From positions 1-42,936 of the IMG/VR virus record IMGVR_UViG_3300036780_000065: a stretch of DNA of 42,936 bases; one strand, given 5' to 3'. The first letter of the stretch is position 1. Every line of letters starts with the position of its first letter. The DNA comes from a virus. Below, one piece after another: positions 1-7,728 of the stretch. Both the position numbers and the translations under genes were made by a program. The notes below the pieces were generated by a model. That model saw only the letters and a program-made list of their open reading frames with translations, ran no database searches and was not told the origin of the DNA.

Positions 1-127
1 GGGGGCGGGCGAAGGAGGCGGCGGCGGCGATGGGGATGACGATAGGGAAGTGGATGGAGCGAGCGATCGAGCAGGTGGCGAACGGGGAGTTGGACGATCG
101 GAACCGGGCGAAGAGGGAGCGGCAAAA
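1..127. repeat. Terminal direct repeat, left copy (circular closure)
   Basis: Bases 1-127 are identical to 42810-42936. I compared both copies base by base and they end at exactly the same point. A perfect overlap of 127 bases equals a common largest k-mer of short-read assemblers, so this is most likely the signature of a circular or circularly permuted molecule. A biological terminal repeat cut to the k-mer length is also possible. One copy should be removed, leaving 42,809 bp. Confidence 0.95.
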
Positions 128-881
128 AATTTCGGAAAAAACCGGGGAGCCGGAACTGGCAACCGGGGTGGATGGAGCGAAGCAATCGGGCGGCGAACTG
201 ACCGTCGAAGGGGTGCGGGCGGCGGCTGCGCAGTTGCGGGGTTCAGGCCCGCGGGTTGCGCTTCGCGAGAATGGGCGCCTGGACTGCCGCGCACTCGGGG
301 ACAACGAAATTATTGCGGCGAGCGCGGATGGACCTGGGGCGCCGCGCGACGTGCTGATCTACGACGATGCGCAACCGGAGGCCGGGGCCATTCCGGCGGT
401 GCTCGGGGAGTATCACGATCAGGGGGATCTCCTGGTGCTCAAGCACGTCCGCACGACCAGCAACGTAAAAAATTCGGACGGCTCGATGTTCGAGCCTGGC
501 GGGGCGACGCTCAAAGACGCGGAACCCGGCGTGCTCTATTCCTGCGGGACATGCCTCACTTGCCACGTTTCGGTGTTTGACGCGAAGGACGATCCGCGAC
601 TCCGCAATTTCGATGGCAAGCTGCACGTCTGTCTGCCGGTCATTGCGGATGCCGGCAGGCGGATCCTCGGGCCCGCGAGTGAAACCGGCGGATCCGATCG
701 CGTGAAAGGATTCCCCACATTTCGGTCGCCGCAGCCGGCAACCGCCCAGCTCGGGCAGGCCAAAGCGCGGCCGCGGACACCCGCGGTTCAGGAGCGCAAG
801 GCCACCAAAATCCGCTGCATCCACGGAACCAGGAAAGGGCACAACTGTTGGCGCTGCGGGGGGCTTGCCGGTGTCCTCTAA
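3..881 (+). CDS. Ribbon-helix-helix / zinc-ribbon protein, 3' portion (starts at 42767 across the junction)
   Basis: The frame is open to the left edge and, across the circular junction, is continuous with an ATG at 42767, giving about 307 residues. The first internal ATG at 30 would cut a typical ribbon-helix-helix (RHH) sequence in half: the joined N-terminus reads WNVRGV, then AMGMTIGKWMERAI, the pattern of the VRGV...GMxxGxWxxR RHH family. The middle is unrecognised and contains a CGTCLTCH cysteine cluster. The C-terminus carries a probable zinc ribbon (CIHGTRKGHNCWRCGG). I infer a DNA-binding regulator, possibly autoregulated through the half-sites at 42701-42766. The LAGLIDADG gene overlaps its last 11 bases. 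Confidence 0.7.
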   Translation, partial: GRAKEAAAAMGMTIGKWMERAIEQVANGELDDRNRAKRERQKISEKTGEPELATGVDGAKQSGGELTVEGVRAAAAQLRGSGPRVALRENGRLDCRALGDNEIIAASADGPGAPRDVLIYDDAQPEAGAIPAVLGEYHDQGDLLVLKHVRTTSNVKNSDGSMFEPGGATLKDAEPGVLYSCGTCLTCHVSVFDAKDDPRLRNFDGKLHVCLPVIADAGRRILGPASETGGSDRVKGFPTFRSPQPATAQLGQAKARPRTPAVQERKATKIRCIHGTRKGHNCWRCGGLAGVL

Positions 882-1278
882 CCTTTGCTGGCCGTACATC
901 GCGGGATTTTTTGACGGCGAAGGATCGGTGATTTTACCGCAGGGGCGCGGCTACATCACACCCGTCGTGCAGATCTATCAGGGCGGCCCATTCGGACAAT
1001 CCGCACTGTGCGAAATCGGCGAATGGATCGCGCCATTCGGGATTAATAGCCGCGTATCGGCGGGAAGATCTGGTCACGGCAAGACGGTTTACGTGCTGCG
1101 TCTCGACGGAAGGCAATCGGCCGGCCAGTTCCTCATCAACGTGCTGCCCTATCTCAAAATCAAAAAAACCGCTGCTCAGGACGTTCTCCGGTTCATTCGC
1201 ATCTACAAGCGGCGGGACGGGCGAAAGGACTATTGGCGGCACGGGCAGTGCGGCGGAATCGCGGCGGTAGTGAAATGA
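871..1278 (+). CDS. LAGLIDADG-type homing endonuclease (single motif)
   Basis: The 135-residue product begins (GTG at 871; a TTG at 865 is the alternative) with SSNLCWPYIAGFFDGEGSV. AGFFDGEGS is a clear LAGLIDADG variant whose D/E residues bind the catalytic metal. Only one motif is present, so it should act as a homodimer. The rest (YLKIKKTAAQDVLRFI) fits the usual second half of such a domain. It is free-standing: no intron or intein boundaries are visible, and it overlaps the end of the RHH gene. It probably mobilises itself into related phages rather than serving the virus. Confidence 0.8.
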   Translation: MSSNLCWPYIAGFFDGEGSVILPQGRGYITPVVQIYQGGPFGQSALCEIGEWIAPFGINSRVSAGRSGHGKTVYVLRLDGRQSAGQFLINVLPYLKIKKTAAQDVLRFIRIYKRRDGRKDYWRHGQCGGIAAVVK

Positions 1279-1361
1279 GCGACGCGCCCAAAGAAGTGTG
1301 GCGCGAGCTCGTCACGGACTGGAAAAAATAGACGCGCCGACCCACCGCCCAAGTGCAAAAC

Positions 1362-1390
1362 TTGACAGCGCCGCCCTTCCGGAATACTTT
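1362..1390 (+). promoter_or_regulatory. Sigma70-type promoter, TTGACA-N17-TACTTT
   Basis: TTGACA at 1362-1367 is a perfect -35 element; after exactly 17 bases TACTTT (1385-1390) matches the -10 consensus at positions 1, 2 and 6. It lies in the 226-bp gap before the gene at 1505 and predicts a leader of about 105 bases. It is one of two perfect TTGACA promoters I found in the window. Confidence 0.65.
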
Positions 1391-1448
1391 CCTTCTGACT
1401 CGGCAAGTCGTTTCACCACAATGAAGCACCCACAATGATGTGAACTCC

Positions 1449-1497
1449 GCGCGAGGGGAACCTTCGCGCTGGCGGCGAACCCGCCGAAAAAAGGAGA
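1449..1497 (+). promoter_or_regulatory. Leader hairpins followed by strong ribosome-binding site
   Basis: Two stem-loops lie back to back. GCGCGAGG (1449-1456) pairs with CCTTCGCGC (1461-1469) with one bulge, and GGCGG (1471-1475) pairs with CCGCC (1481-1485). They are followed at once by AAAAAAGGAGATCC, a strong Shine-Dalgarno sequence 8 bases before the ATG at 1505. Such 5' hairpins often stabilise abundant structural-gene mRNAs; that role is inferred. Confidence 0.5.
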
Positions 1498-1504
1498 TCC
1501 ATTC

Positions 1505-2086
1505 ATGAATGTGTTTTCAAGTGGTGGCGGTGTAAACGGCTTCAACCCGTCGCTCATCGGCGGGACCGGTACGACTGCAAAGATCTTCCCTTCGCTGCTC
1601 GGCACCGGATTCGATAACGGCGGTGGCGCTCTCCCGACGCCGGGCGCGGCAACTGCAGCTTTTTGCCAGATCCCGGCCGGCGGCCAGTACGAGCAGCAAC
1701 TCATCGAGGTGCGCGCGAGCGGAAATCTTTTTGTCCACGGCACTTCGCCGACCGTGCAAATTGTTTTTCAGCAGGGTTCGAGCATGACCTCGACGAGCAA
1801 CACGACGATGGCGACGCTTTCCGCGGCGCTCTCGGTCACAACCGCGTCCACCTATCCGTGGAGCTTCACCTGCAAGCTGCAGGGGGATTCCGACTCGGGG
1901 ATCATGCAGATCTTCGATCCGGAGTTTCATTTGAACGGCGTCGCCGGCGCTTTCACCTCGACGCTCACCGATCTGACCGGAGTTAATTTCTTCACGACCA
2001 CTTACCCGTTCGTGTTTGGAATCACCTTCGCCGTTTCGGATGCGCTCAACAAAGCCAAGCTGAGTCAGTTCCAGTTCGGCACCTAA
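1505..2086 (+). CDS. Putative virion structural protein, own promoter
   Basis: The 193-residue product is not recognised. It is rich in Gly, Ser, Thr, Phe and beta-prone stretches, with few charges, starts MNVFSSGGGVNGFNPS and ends LSQFQFGT, a composition typical of phage head-decoration or tail proteins rather than enzymes. No signal peptide or membrane helix is seen. It has its own TTGACA promoter, a structured leader and the best Shine-Dalgarno sequence of the region, suggesting high expression. It sits upstream of the packaging genes. Decoration or fiber-associated roles are guesses. Confidence 0.6.
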   Translation: MNVFSSGGGVNGFNPSLIGGTGTTAKIFPSLLGTGFDNGGGALPTPGAATAAFCQIPAGGQYEQQLIEVRASGNLFVHGTSPTVQIVFQQGSSMTSTSNTTMATLSAALSVTTASTYPWSFTCKLQGDSDSGIMQIFDPEFHLNGVAGAFTSTLTDLTGVNFFTTTYPFVFGITFAVSDALNKAKLSQFQFGT

Positions 2087-2095
2087 TCGGAACCG

Positions 2096-2383
2096 ATGCC
2101 GTCGAAGGACAGGCGCGTAATAAATTCGTACAGGGCACGTCGCAGAGAGATCGTGCAAAAGCTCAAGGACGTGCCCTGCATGGACTGCGGAGGAAAGTTT
2201 GAACCGTGCCAGATGGATTTCGACCACAAGGGGTCTAAGTGTTTCGATGTCTCGATCGCCGTCGCAGACGGAACTTCGATGGAGGCGATACTTAGGGAGA
2301 TCGAGAAGTGCGATGTGGTCTGCTCCAATTGTCACCGGCTCAGAACCCGCCGACGAAGGAAGTTGAAAGATGCCCTGGGATGA
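2096..2383 (+). CDS. HNH endonuclease
   Basis: The 95-residue protein has a basic N-terminus (RRVINSYRARRREIV), then CMDCGG, MDFDHKG and CDVVCSNCHRLRTRR. The two CxxC pairs form the structural zinc site and the DFDH...NCHR residues the His-Me finger catalytic core of HNH nucleases. Free-standing proteins of this size in phage genomes are usually homing endonucleases. It starts 9 bases after the preceding structural gene and overlaps the next start by 14 bases. A related but distinct copy lies at 3142. Confidence 0.8.
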   Translation: MPSKDRRVINSYRARRREIVQKLKDVPCMDCGGKFEPCQMDFDHKGSKCFDVSIAVADGTSMEAILREIEKCDVVCSNCHRLRTRRRRKLKDALG

Positions 2384-2552
2384 AGTTCTCAAAAAATGGA
2401 AAGCTGGCACCTTGAAGTCCGGGGGTTCCGGCAAAAAGGTCACTTCGCAAAAGCAGGCGATCGCGATCGAACTCTCGGAAAAACGCAAGGCCGAAGGCGG
2501 CAAGAGCGAGTACCAAGCCGCCTACGAAAAGAGGAATTCCGATGGCAGGTAA
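2370..2552 (+). CDS. Small conserved phage protein (DUF6496-like)
   Basis: The 60-residue protein starts MPWDEVLKKWKAGTLKSG and carries VTSQKQAIAIELSEKRKA, matching a common small phage/bacterial family in which a KxKSRxQAIAIxLSExRKA-type motif is conserved (I recall it as DUF6496; not verified). Function is unknown. The C-terminal stretch EYQAAYEKRN is closely echoed at the start of the gene at 2927 (EYQQAFEKRN). It overlaps its neighbours on both sides, consistent with translational coupling. Confidence 0.65.
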   Translation: MPWDEVLKKWKAGTLKSGGSGKKVTSQKQAIAIELSEKRKAEGGKSEYQAAYEKRNSDGR

Positions 2553-2814
2553 AAAGCATCACTCGTTTTCGCACACGACCACCCACCACTTCAAGGACGG
2601 CAGCGGGCACACCCACCATCACCACGAATCGGATCCCAAAAAAGATGTCGAGTACGCGCACATGGATCACGAGGGCATGATGGATGGGATGCAGAAAAAT
2701 CTATCGCCCGAAATGGCTGGGGCTGCGGGCGGCGGTGGCGGAGCCGAGGAAGCACTCGAGGCCGGAGCTGCCGGCGGAGCTGCCGGCGGCGCGGACGGGC
2801 CCGCGGGCGCCTAA
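2542..2814 (+). CDS. Histidine-rich small protein
   Basis: The 90-residue protein has a His-rich N-terminus (KKHHSFSHTTTHHF, then GSGHTHHHHESD), a central HMDHEGMMDGMQKNL segment and a low-complexity Gly/Ala tail. Similar HHH-rich proteins with a DH(E/D)GMMD segment occur next to head genes in many phages; their role is unknown. The histidines could bind metal, which is an inference. It overlaps the upstream gene by 11 bases, and a tRNA-like element follows 8 bases after its stop. Confidence 0.65.
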   Translation: MAGKKHHSFSHTTTHHFKDGSGHTHHHHESDPKKDVEYAHMDHEGMMDGMQKNLSPEMAGAAGGGGGAEEALEAGAAGGAAGGADGPAGA

Positions 2815-2821
2815 CGAAATC

Positions 2822-2902
2822 GCGGGCGTTATAGCTCAACGGGTAGAGCTCCACCGCCGCGCATCGGTGGGGGCGCCGGTTCGAGCCCGGCAAGGCGCCC
2901 GC
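2822..2902 (+). tRNA. tRNA-like element (degenerate or atypical tRNA)
   Basis: An 81-base cloverleaf can be drawn. GCGGGCG (2822-2828) pairs perfectly with CGCCCGC (2896-2902). D-arm GCTC/GAGC surrounds a GGGTA loop. The T-arm is canonical, GCCGG-TTCGAGC-CCGGC. The anticodon arm is CCACCG/CGGTGG, but its loop CCGCGCAT has 8 bases and lacks T33. Extra bases also flank the acceptor stem (TTATA on the 5' side, AAGG on the 3' side). I cannot assign an amino acid. It may be a decayed tRNA, a tRNA mimic, or, with the following TTTTTT, act as a terminator. Confidence 0.45.
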
Positions 2903-2926
2903 GAGTTTTTTCATCGAGGAGGGAGC

Positions 2927-3142
2927 ATGGCAGGCGAGTATCAGCAAGCGTTTGAGAAACGAAATCCCGGCCTGACTCCGCCAGGGAAAGGCCACAAACC
3001 GAAAAACAAACGCGCCGCGGCGGCAGTGCATCAACTCGGCAGAACAAAGGTGACGGGGAACTTTGCCAAGATCGAGAAAAAATCCGGTAAAGGAGCTGCC
3101 ATCGCAGCATTCCAAAATGCACGAAAGGTCCACAAAGCCTGA
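2927..3142 (+). CDS. Small basic protein, unknown function
   Basis: The ATG at 2927 follows GAGGAGGG with good spacing. A longer in-frame ORF reaching back to 2684 would run through the tRNA-like element and the His-rich gene and is rejected. The 71-residue product starts MAGEYQQAFEKRNPG and is Lys/Arg/Ala-rich with a helical C-terminus (GAAIAAFQNARKVHKA). The EYQxAxEKRN motif is shared with the end of the protein at 2370-2552. The stop overlaps the next ATG (TGATG). Confidence 0.65.
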   Translation: MAGEYQQAFEKRNPGLTPPGKGHKPKNKRAAAAVHQLGRTKVTGNFAKIEKKSGKGAAIAAFQNARKVHKA

Positions 3143-3492
3143 TGGCCTACCGGACCGAAGCCGATCGCAAAGCCAACGCGCGCGCCTATCATGCTCGCGT
3201 GGGGCGGCAGAATTCGGCCGCACTCTGCAGACGCAATCTCGGTTTCCTGCGGCGATACAAGGAATCGCATCCCTGCGTCGATTGCGGGGAGTCACGCTGG
3301 TGGGTGCTCGATTTCGATCATCGGGCCGAAACCGACAAAACGTACAACCTGACCAGGATGCGCTATCACAAGATGGAGCGGATTCTGGCGGAACTCGCGA
3401 AATGCGATGTGCGCTGCAAAAATTGCCACGCAGATCGCCACTATCGCGAAGGCACACGGCAAAGCGCGATTAAGATCGCGCCGCGCTTCTGA
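3142..3492 (+). CDS. HNH endonuclease
   Basis: The 116-residue protein has CVDCGE, WVLDFDHRAETDK and CDVRCKNCHADRHY, the zinc CxxC pairs and DFDH...NCH catalytic residues of a small HNH homing nuclease. The basic N-terminal helix (RTEADRKANARAYHAR) probably contacts DNA. It is of the same subtype as the protein at 2096, but the two share little outside the motifs, so they are not a recent duplication. It lies just upstream of the terminase gene, a conserved target often chosen by homing nucleases. Confidence 0.8.
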   Translation: MAYRTEADRKANARAYHARVGRQNSAALCRRNLGFLRRYKESHPCVDCGESRWWVLDFDHRAETDKTYNLTRMRYHKMERILAELAKCDVRCKNCHADRHYREGTRQSAIKIAPRF

Positions 3493-3692
3493 TGCCGAAT
3501 TGGGCCGAGCTGCATGAAATTTCCCGGGCCGTGAAAGCCACCCACGCGCAGGTGGACTACCGCCAGGGAACCAAGGATGAGCACTGCGGAAACTGCCGCA
3601 ACTTCATCCCCGACGCTGAGGAGAATCGTTGCCGAACCGTACAGTGCCCGATCGCCAGCCCGAAATGGTGCCGGCGGTATCAACCCGAGTAA
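3492..3692 (+). CDS. Small cysteine-rich protein
   Basis: The 66-residue product contains HCGNCRNFIP, NRCRTVQCPI and KWCRRYQPE. The C-x2-C ... C ... WC spacing resembles small phage proteins with a high-potential iron-sulfur-like or zinc-binding pattern. The metal is not known. The start ATG overlaps the HNH stop (TGATG), and the end overlaps the terminase start by 64 bases, so it is translated in the packaging operon. Confidence 0.55.
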   Translation: MPNWAELHEISRAVKATHAQVDYRQGTKDEHCGNCRNFIPDAEENRCRTVQCPIASPKWCRRYQPE

Positions 3693-5611
3693 AGCGCGAA
3701 GCGCGGTGGGCCTATCAATTCCGCGACGTCCCGCTCCCTGCGGATCTTCCCGATTACGGGGAGCTCTACTACAAATCCGAATGCCAGCCGCTCAAGCGAC
3801 TCAAAACCCTCCACACCAAAACCGCCGAAGCCAAAGCCCACAAACTGCACTTCCGCGAATGGATCGAGCTGCGCGATCGCGCGCGTAAGGATCTCTACTG
3901 GCTCGGCCACGATTGCATCGCAACCCCGGAGTCCGGATCTGGATTCGTCGAGCACGTTCATCGCGAAATGCTCGAGCAATTCGTGCCCAAAAACTTCGAC
4001 GGCGTTTATCACAAGAATTGGACGCTCGACGAAGCCCGCGCCGCTCTTGATCGCCAGCCGCGCGAAAAGGAAATGTTGCTGCTCGCCCCGACCGGCGCCT
4101 TCAAATCGACGGCCAACAAAATCGACTGCGTGCAGTGGATGCTCAACTTCCCCGACGTGCGCATCTTCATCATCACGGGATCCGGGCCGCTGTCGAAAAA
4201 GTTTCTGCGCGAAGTGAAGGGCTTTTTCTGCAAGCTCGAAGGCAAGCCGCACACGTTTTTCCAGGCGCTCTTTCCCGAGTACGTGATCCCGGTAGCGGAG
4301 GCCGATACCCTCTCACCGCTATTCTCGCCGGCGCGCCTGCACGCACAGCCCGGCACCCCGACGCTATGGGTCAACTCGATCGACGGCGCGATCGCCGGCT
4401 GGCACTGCGATGTGTGGAAAGGCGACGACGTCGTAAACGAGGACAACTCAAACAACGAGGACACCCGCGAAACGCTCAAACAGCGCTACGACAACATCTC
4501 CGGAAATCGGCCGGATAAGTGGGCTTTCAAAGATCACCTGGGCACGCGCTACGATCCTTGGGACTGGTACGGATCCCGCCTCGATGAAGCCCGCCGCTAC
4601 CCGGAGACGAATGCGCTCAAGCATTTGAAACGCTCGGCCTGGACCGTGCATCCCGAATTCGCGCAGGTGCCGATCAAACTTTTGCAGGAGCACATGGTCG
4701 ATCTGTACTTCCCCGAATTCATGCCCTTCAAGCTGATGATTAAAAAGTGCCGCGCGAACGAAAAAAACTTTCGCTGCCAGCAGCTCAACGAGCCGGCCGG
4801 CGGCGAAGTCGCGGTCCATTTCAGCGAGGAGGACATCAAGAATCACACGATCCTGCTTTCCGGAGTGCCCCTGCTCGCAAACGGAGAGATTCGCCGGCCG
4901 GCGATTATTTGGGACACCGCGCATGGGGATAACGGCCAATCGGATTGGTCCGCGGGCGCCGTAGGATGGTGCAACCGGCCGACGCGCACGCTCTTTGTGC
5001 TCGAGGTGGCGATGGGCAAGTGGAAGGATTCGCAGGTTGCGGTGCAGGTTGTCGAGCTGCATTGGAAGTGGAACGCGCTGTTTTCGGAAGTCGAGAAATT
5101 CCACGGGTGGGAGCTGTTCGCGGCCGAAGTGCAGCGCGTGTCGCTCAAGCGTTACCGGCGCCCGGTGCCGCTCCTGTGGCGCGAGGCGGATAACTCCCCG
5201 GGGTCGAAGCGCAATCACATCAAGGGGCTCGAGACGCTGCTCGCCGACGATCGGCTTTTGTTCGTCGACGGCGACTGGATGGATCTGCTCACGCAGCAGT
5301 TCGTACGCTTCACCGGCTTTAGCAAACGCCGCAAAGATGACGGGCCCGACGCCATCTCTAGGCTGCAGCGCTTGATCCCTGCGGAAACTTGGACCGAAGT
5401 TGCCGATGCCAACGCCGGCGATCGCAAAGCGCGCGAGGCTCAAGAGCTCCGCGAGCAGTTCGCTCGAAACCAACGCGATTCCGAGTACACCGCGATCTTC
5501 GATCGCGCGACTCCTCCGCCTCCGGCGCCCGAGCCGGCCGCGGAACAAGTTCAGGCGGCGCCGGCCTCCGGTCCTGATTGGATGTTCGGAATTACGGGGA
5601 TACACCTGTGA
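3629..5611 (+). CDS. terL: Terminase large subunit
   Basis: The 660-residue protein is the ATP-driven DNA packaging motor and nuclease. Residues about 152-161 (APTGAFKST) form a Walker A variant of the PxGxFKST type, and about 262-269 (VWKGDDVV) a Walker B with acidic pair. The nuclease half shows IIWDTAHGDN (about 427-435) and DDGPDAISRL (about 570-579), the metal-binding aspartates of the RNase H-like domain. A Pro/Ala-rich tail follows. The N-terminal part before Walker A is about 150 residues. An ATG at 3665 is an alternative start that would reduce the overlap with the upstream gene. No small terminase subunit is recognised. Confidence 0.9.
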   Translation: MPNRTVPDRQPEMVPAVSTRVKREARWAYQFRDVPLPADLPDYGELYYKSECQPLKRLKTLHTKTAEAKAHKLHFREWIELRDRARKDLYWLGHDCIATPESGSGFVEHVHREMLEQFVPKNFDGVYHKNWTLDEARAALDRQPREKEMLLLAPTGAFKSTANKIDCVQWMLNFPDVRIFIITGSGPLSKKFLREVKGFFCKLEGKPHTFFQALFPEYVIPVAEADTLSPLFSPARLHAQPGTPTLWVNSIDGAIAGWHCDVWKGDDVVNEDNSNNEDTRETLKQRYDNISGNRPDKWAFKDHLGTRYDPWDWYGSRLDEARRYPETNALKHLKRSAWTVHPEFAQVPIKLLQEHMVDLYFPEFMPFKLMIKKCRANEKNFRCQQLNEPAGGEVAVHFSEEDIKNHTILLSGVPLLANGEIRRPAIIWDTAHGDNGQSDWSAGAVGWCNRPTRTLFVLEVAMGKWKDSQVAVQVVELHWKWNALFSEVEKFHGWELFAAEVQRVSLKRYRRPVPLLWREADNSPGSKRNHIKGLETLLADDRLLFVDGDWMDLLTQQFVRFTGFSKRRKDDGPDAISRLQRLIPAETWTEVADANAGDRKAREAQELREQFARNQRDSEYTAIFDRATPPPPAPEPAAEQVQAAPASGPDWMFGITGIHL

Positions 5612-7728
5612 GCCCGCGCAAAGCGCCCAAAATCCCGAAGCAGCCGGAAGCGGTAGACCAGAATCACGAAATCGTGCAGGCCGACGTAACCCTCACTCCC
5701 ACCGGGTACAAATATTCCGACGCCGCGGCCGTCACGATCGCAATGCGCGACATGGATACCTGGTTTGCCTTCATCCAGGCATCCAACTGGGCCGCGCGCT
5801 GGACCGACGCCGATACCCTCGTGCAATCTCCGCAGTCGATGTCTCCCTGGGGCCAGGGCATCGGGATGAAGGCGTGCGTTCCTAATTTCCTGCTCTCGAA
5901 TGCGCTCGACGTCGTCGTGCCGAAGATCGTCGGCGGTCTGACCTACGAGGATCCGCCCTTCCTTCTGCGGCCGCGGCCGGGCACGACCGATGAAGTGATC
6001 CGCGCGAAAACCGCGATTTTTTCCTATCAGCTCGAGGACATGAATTTTGTCGAAACGGTTGAAATGGGCGTCTACGATTGCGGGCTGCGCGGCACCGTGA
6101 TTTTCAAATGGGGCTGGCACGAAGAGACGCGCCGGTTCCGGACGTTCAAACGCAAAGCCGATCCGATCCGCGGCACAACTCCCACCGGGTTTAATTACAC
6201 GATCCACACCGACGATTCCGATGCGATCGAATTTGAATACGTCGAGCGCCAGGTGCGCCGGCCCTACCTCGAGAAGAAGGATCTTGCGCGCGTGGGCTTC
6301 GATCCCGCCTGCAAGGATCCGGACTGCCGCAAAGCCAAATGGTCGGTCGAGTGGGGCTACGTCGATTGGGAAGATCTGATGCGCATCGCGCAGCTCCCCG
6401 ATTACGACGTGCCGAAACAGTCGGTTTTGATGGACTGGTTCATGCGCGATAAAAAACCGGCGCGTCCGGACAGCCCGGTGATGACCATGCCCGAAGGCAT
6501 GCGCGCGCAACTGGTTCACGCGCTGCCCGAAAATTTCAACACGAGCGCCGATCCCCTGCGCGCGAAAATGGTGCTGGTCGAACGCCAGGATTCCAATTCG
6601 ATCGTCGTCGTGCTGTGCCACGGATCGGATTGCATCCTGATCCGCAACTCCGAGAACCCCTTCGCCGAAATCGCAAGGGGCGCGGGCGGCACAGGACACA
6701 CCTACCTCTCGAGCGTGTGGCGGCCGCTGCGCGATTCCCTCATCGGCCAGGGCCTCGGCCAGATCGTCGGCACCCGGCAAATGGTCGCGCAAGGCACCGA
6801 GAATCTCGCGCTCGAGGTGGCCGCCTATCCGCTGCATCCAACCTTCACCATGATCGAAGGCTGGAACACGCCGACGCAGAATATTTCTCTCGGATCGGGC
6901 GACGTCTTGAAGATCCAGGGCGACGACGTGCGCAAGGGAATCGGGCTGCTCGAAATGCCGAAAGTACCCTCGGAGGTTTGGCAAATCCTGCAGTACAACA
7001 AAGCCGAATCGCTCGAGTCGGCCGGCACCAATCAACAAGTGACGATGGGCGCGGGCGCCGCCGGCGTGCAGACGACGGGCATGCGTTCGGGATCCGGAGC
7101 GCAAGCCGTCACCGCGGCCGCGGCCGGGCGCCTCGATGGGCCGACCGAGCGAATCATCCGGCAGGTTTTCGTCCCCTGGCTCTACATCATGGACAACCTG
7201 AACAACGAGCTCCTGCCGACGCAGCAGATCCGCGAGATCCTGAGCGAAGGGGAGATCCAGTCGCTCGATCTCGATCACGTTGCTTTCCGCAACGCGCAGA
7301 TGAAGTACGAAGTGCTGGCCGGGGCGCACCTGGGACCGAAGCGCGAGATGGCGCAATTCCTCGCGGCGATCGAGCAGATCGCGATCAACCCCGCGCTGCT
7401 CGAGGCGGCCGCGGAGGCGGATATGCAGTTCAATTTCCGCGACTGGTTCAAGAGTTACGCGGAGATCGCCGGGTTCAAATTCACGCAGCAATTTTTCACC
7501 GACATGACCGCCGCGCAGAAAAAACGCCGCGATCAAAACTCAAAAGCGGGCATCATGGCGCAGCAGTCTCAGGCCAAGCAGCAGCAGTTCCAGCAAACGC
7601 AGCAGGCCAAGACGCAGAATATTTTTGACAACGCTCTCGCGCGCGCCGGCGAAAAAGCCACGGTCCTGCAGGTCGAGCACTCCCTGCAGATCGGGCAGGA
7701 GCAGCTCGGATCGGAGACAGTCGGGTAA
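5608..7728 (+). CDS. Portal protein
   Basis: A large protein (706 residues) directly after the large terminase and before the scaffold candidate, the classic portal position. It has long helical segments and a Gln-rich C-terminal helix (QQSQAKQQQFQQTQQAK), as in podovirus portals that form the dodecameric DNA entry ring. The GTG at 5608 overlaps the terminase stop (GTGA) and is preceded by CGGGGAT; an in-frame ATG at 5578 would add 10 residues within the terminase tail. The call rests on position, size and overall pattern. Confidence 0.8.
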   Translation: MSPRKAPKIPKQPEAVDQNHEIVQADVTLTPTGYKYSDAAAVTIAMRDMDTWFAFIQASNWAARWTDADTLVQSPQSMSPWGQGIGMKACVPNFLLSNALDVVVPKIVGGLTYEDPPFLLRPRPGTTDEVIRAKTAIFSYQLEDMNFVETVEMGVYDCGLRGTVIFKWGWHEETRRFRTFKRKADPIRGTTPTGFNYTIHTDDSDAIEFEYVERQVRRPYLEKKDLARVGFDPACKDPDCRKAKWSVEWGYVDWEDLMRIAQLPDYDVPKQSVLMDWFMRDKKPARPDSPVMTMPEGMRAQLVHALPENFNTSADPLRAKMVLVERQDSNSIVVVLCHGSDCILIRNSENPFAEIARGAGGTGHTYLSSVWRPLRDSLIGQGLGQIVGTRQMVAQGTENLALEVAAYPLHPTFTMIEGWNTPTQNISLGSGDVLKIQGDDVRKGIGLLEMPKVPSEVWQILQYNKAESLESAGTNQQVTMGAGAAGVQTTGMRSGSGAQAVTAAAAGRLDGPTERIIRQVFVPWLYIMDNLNNELLPTQQIREILSEGEIQSLDLDHVAFRNAQMKYEVLAGAHLGPKREMAQFLAAIEQIAINPALLEAAAEADMQFNFRDWFKSYAEIAGFKFTQQFFTDMTAAQKKRRDQNSKAGIMAQQSQAKQQQFQQTQQAKTQNIFDNALARAGEKATVLQVEHSLQIGQEQLGSETVG

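Noticed and set aside
243-899. Long minus-strand frame opposite the RHH/zinc-ribbon gene
   Set aside because: GC-rich codon bias leaves the complementary frame open; the plus frame has recognisable RHH and zinc motifs.
1275-1331. 18-residue frame with ATGA overlap after the LAGLIDADG gene
   Set aside because: Too short and no homologous feature; kept only as a note.
5551-7536. 661-codon minus-strand frame opposite the portal gene
   Set aside because: Antisense shadow; the plus strand fits portal position and coupling, and the minus product is Arg/His-rich without motifs.
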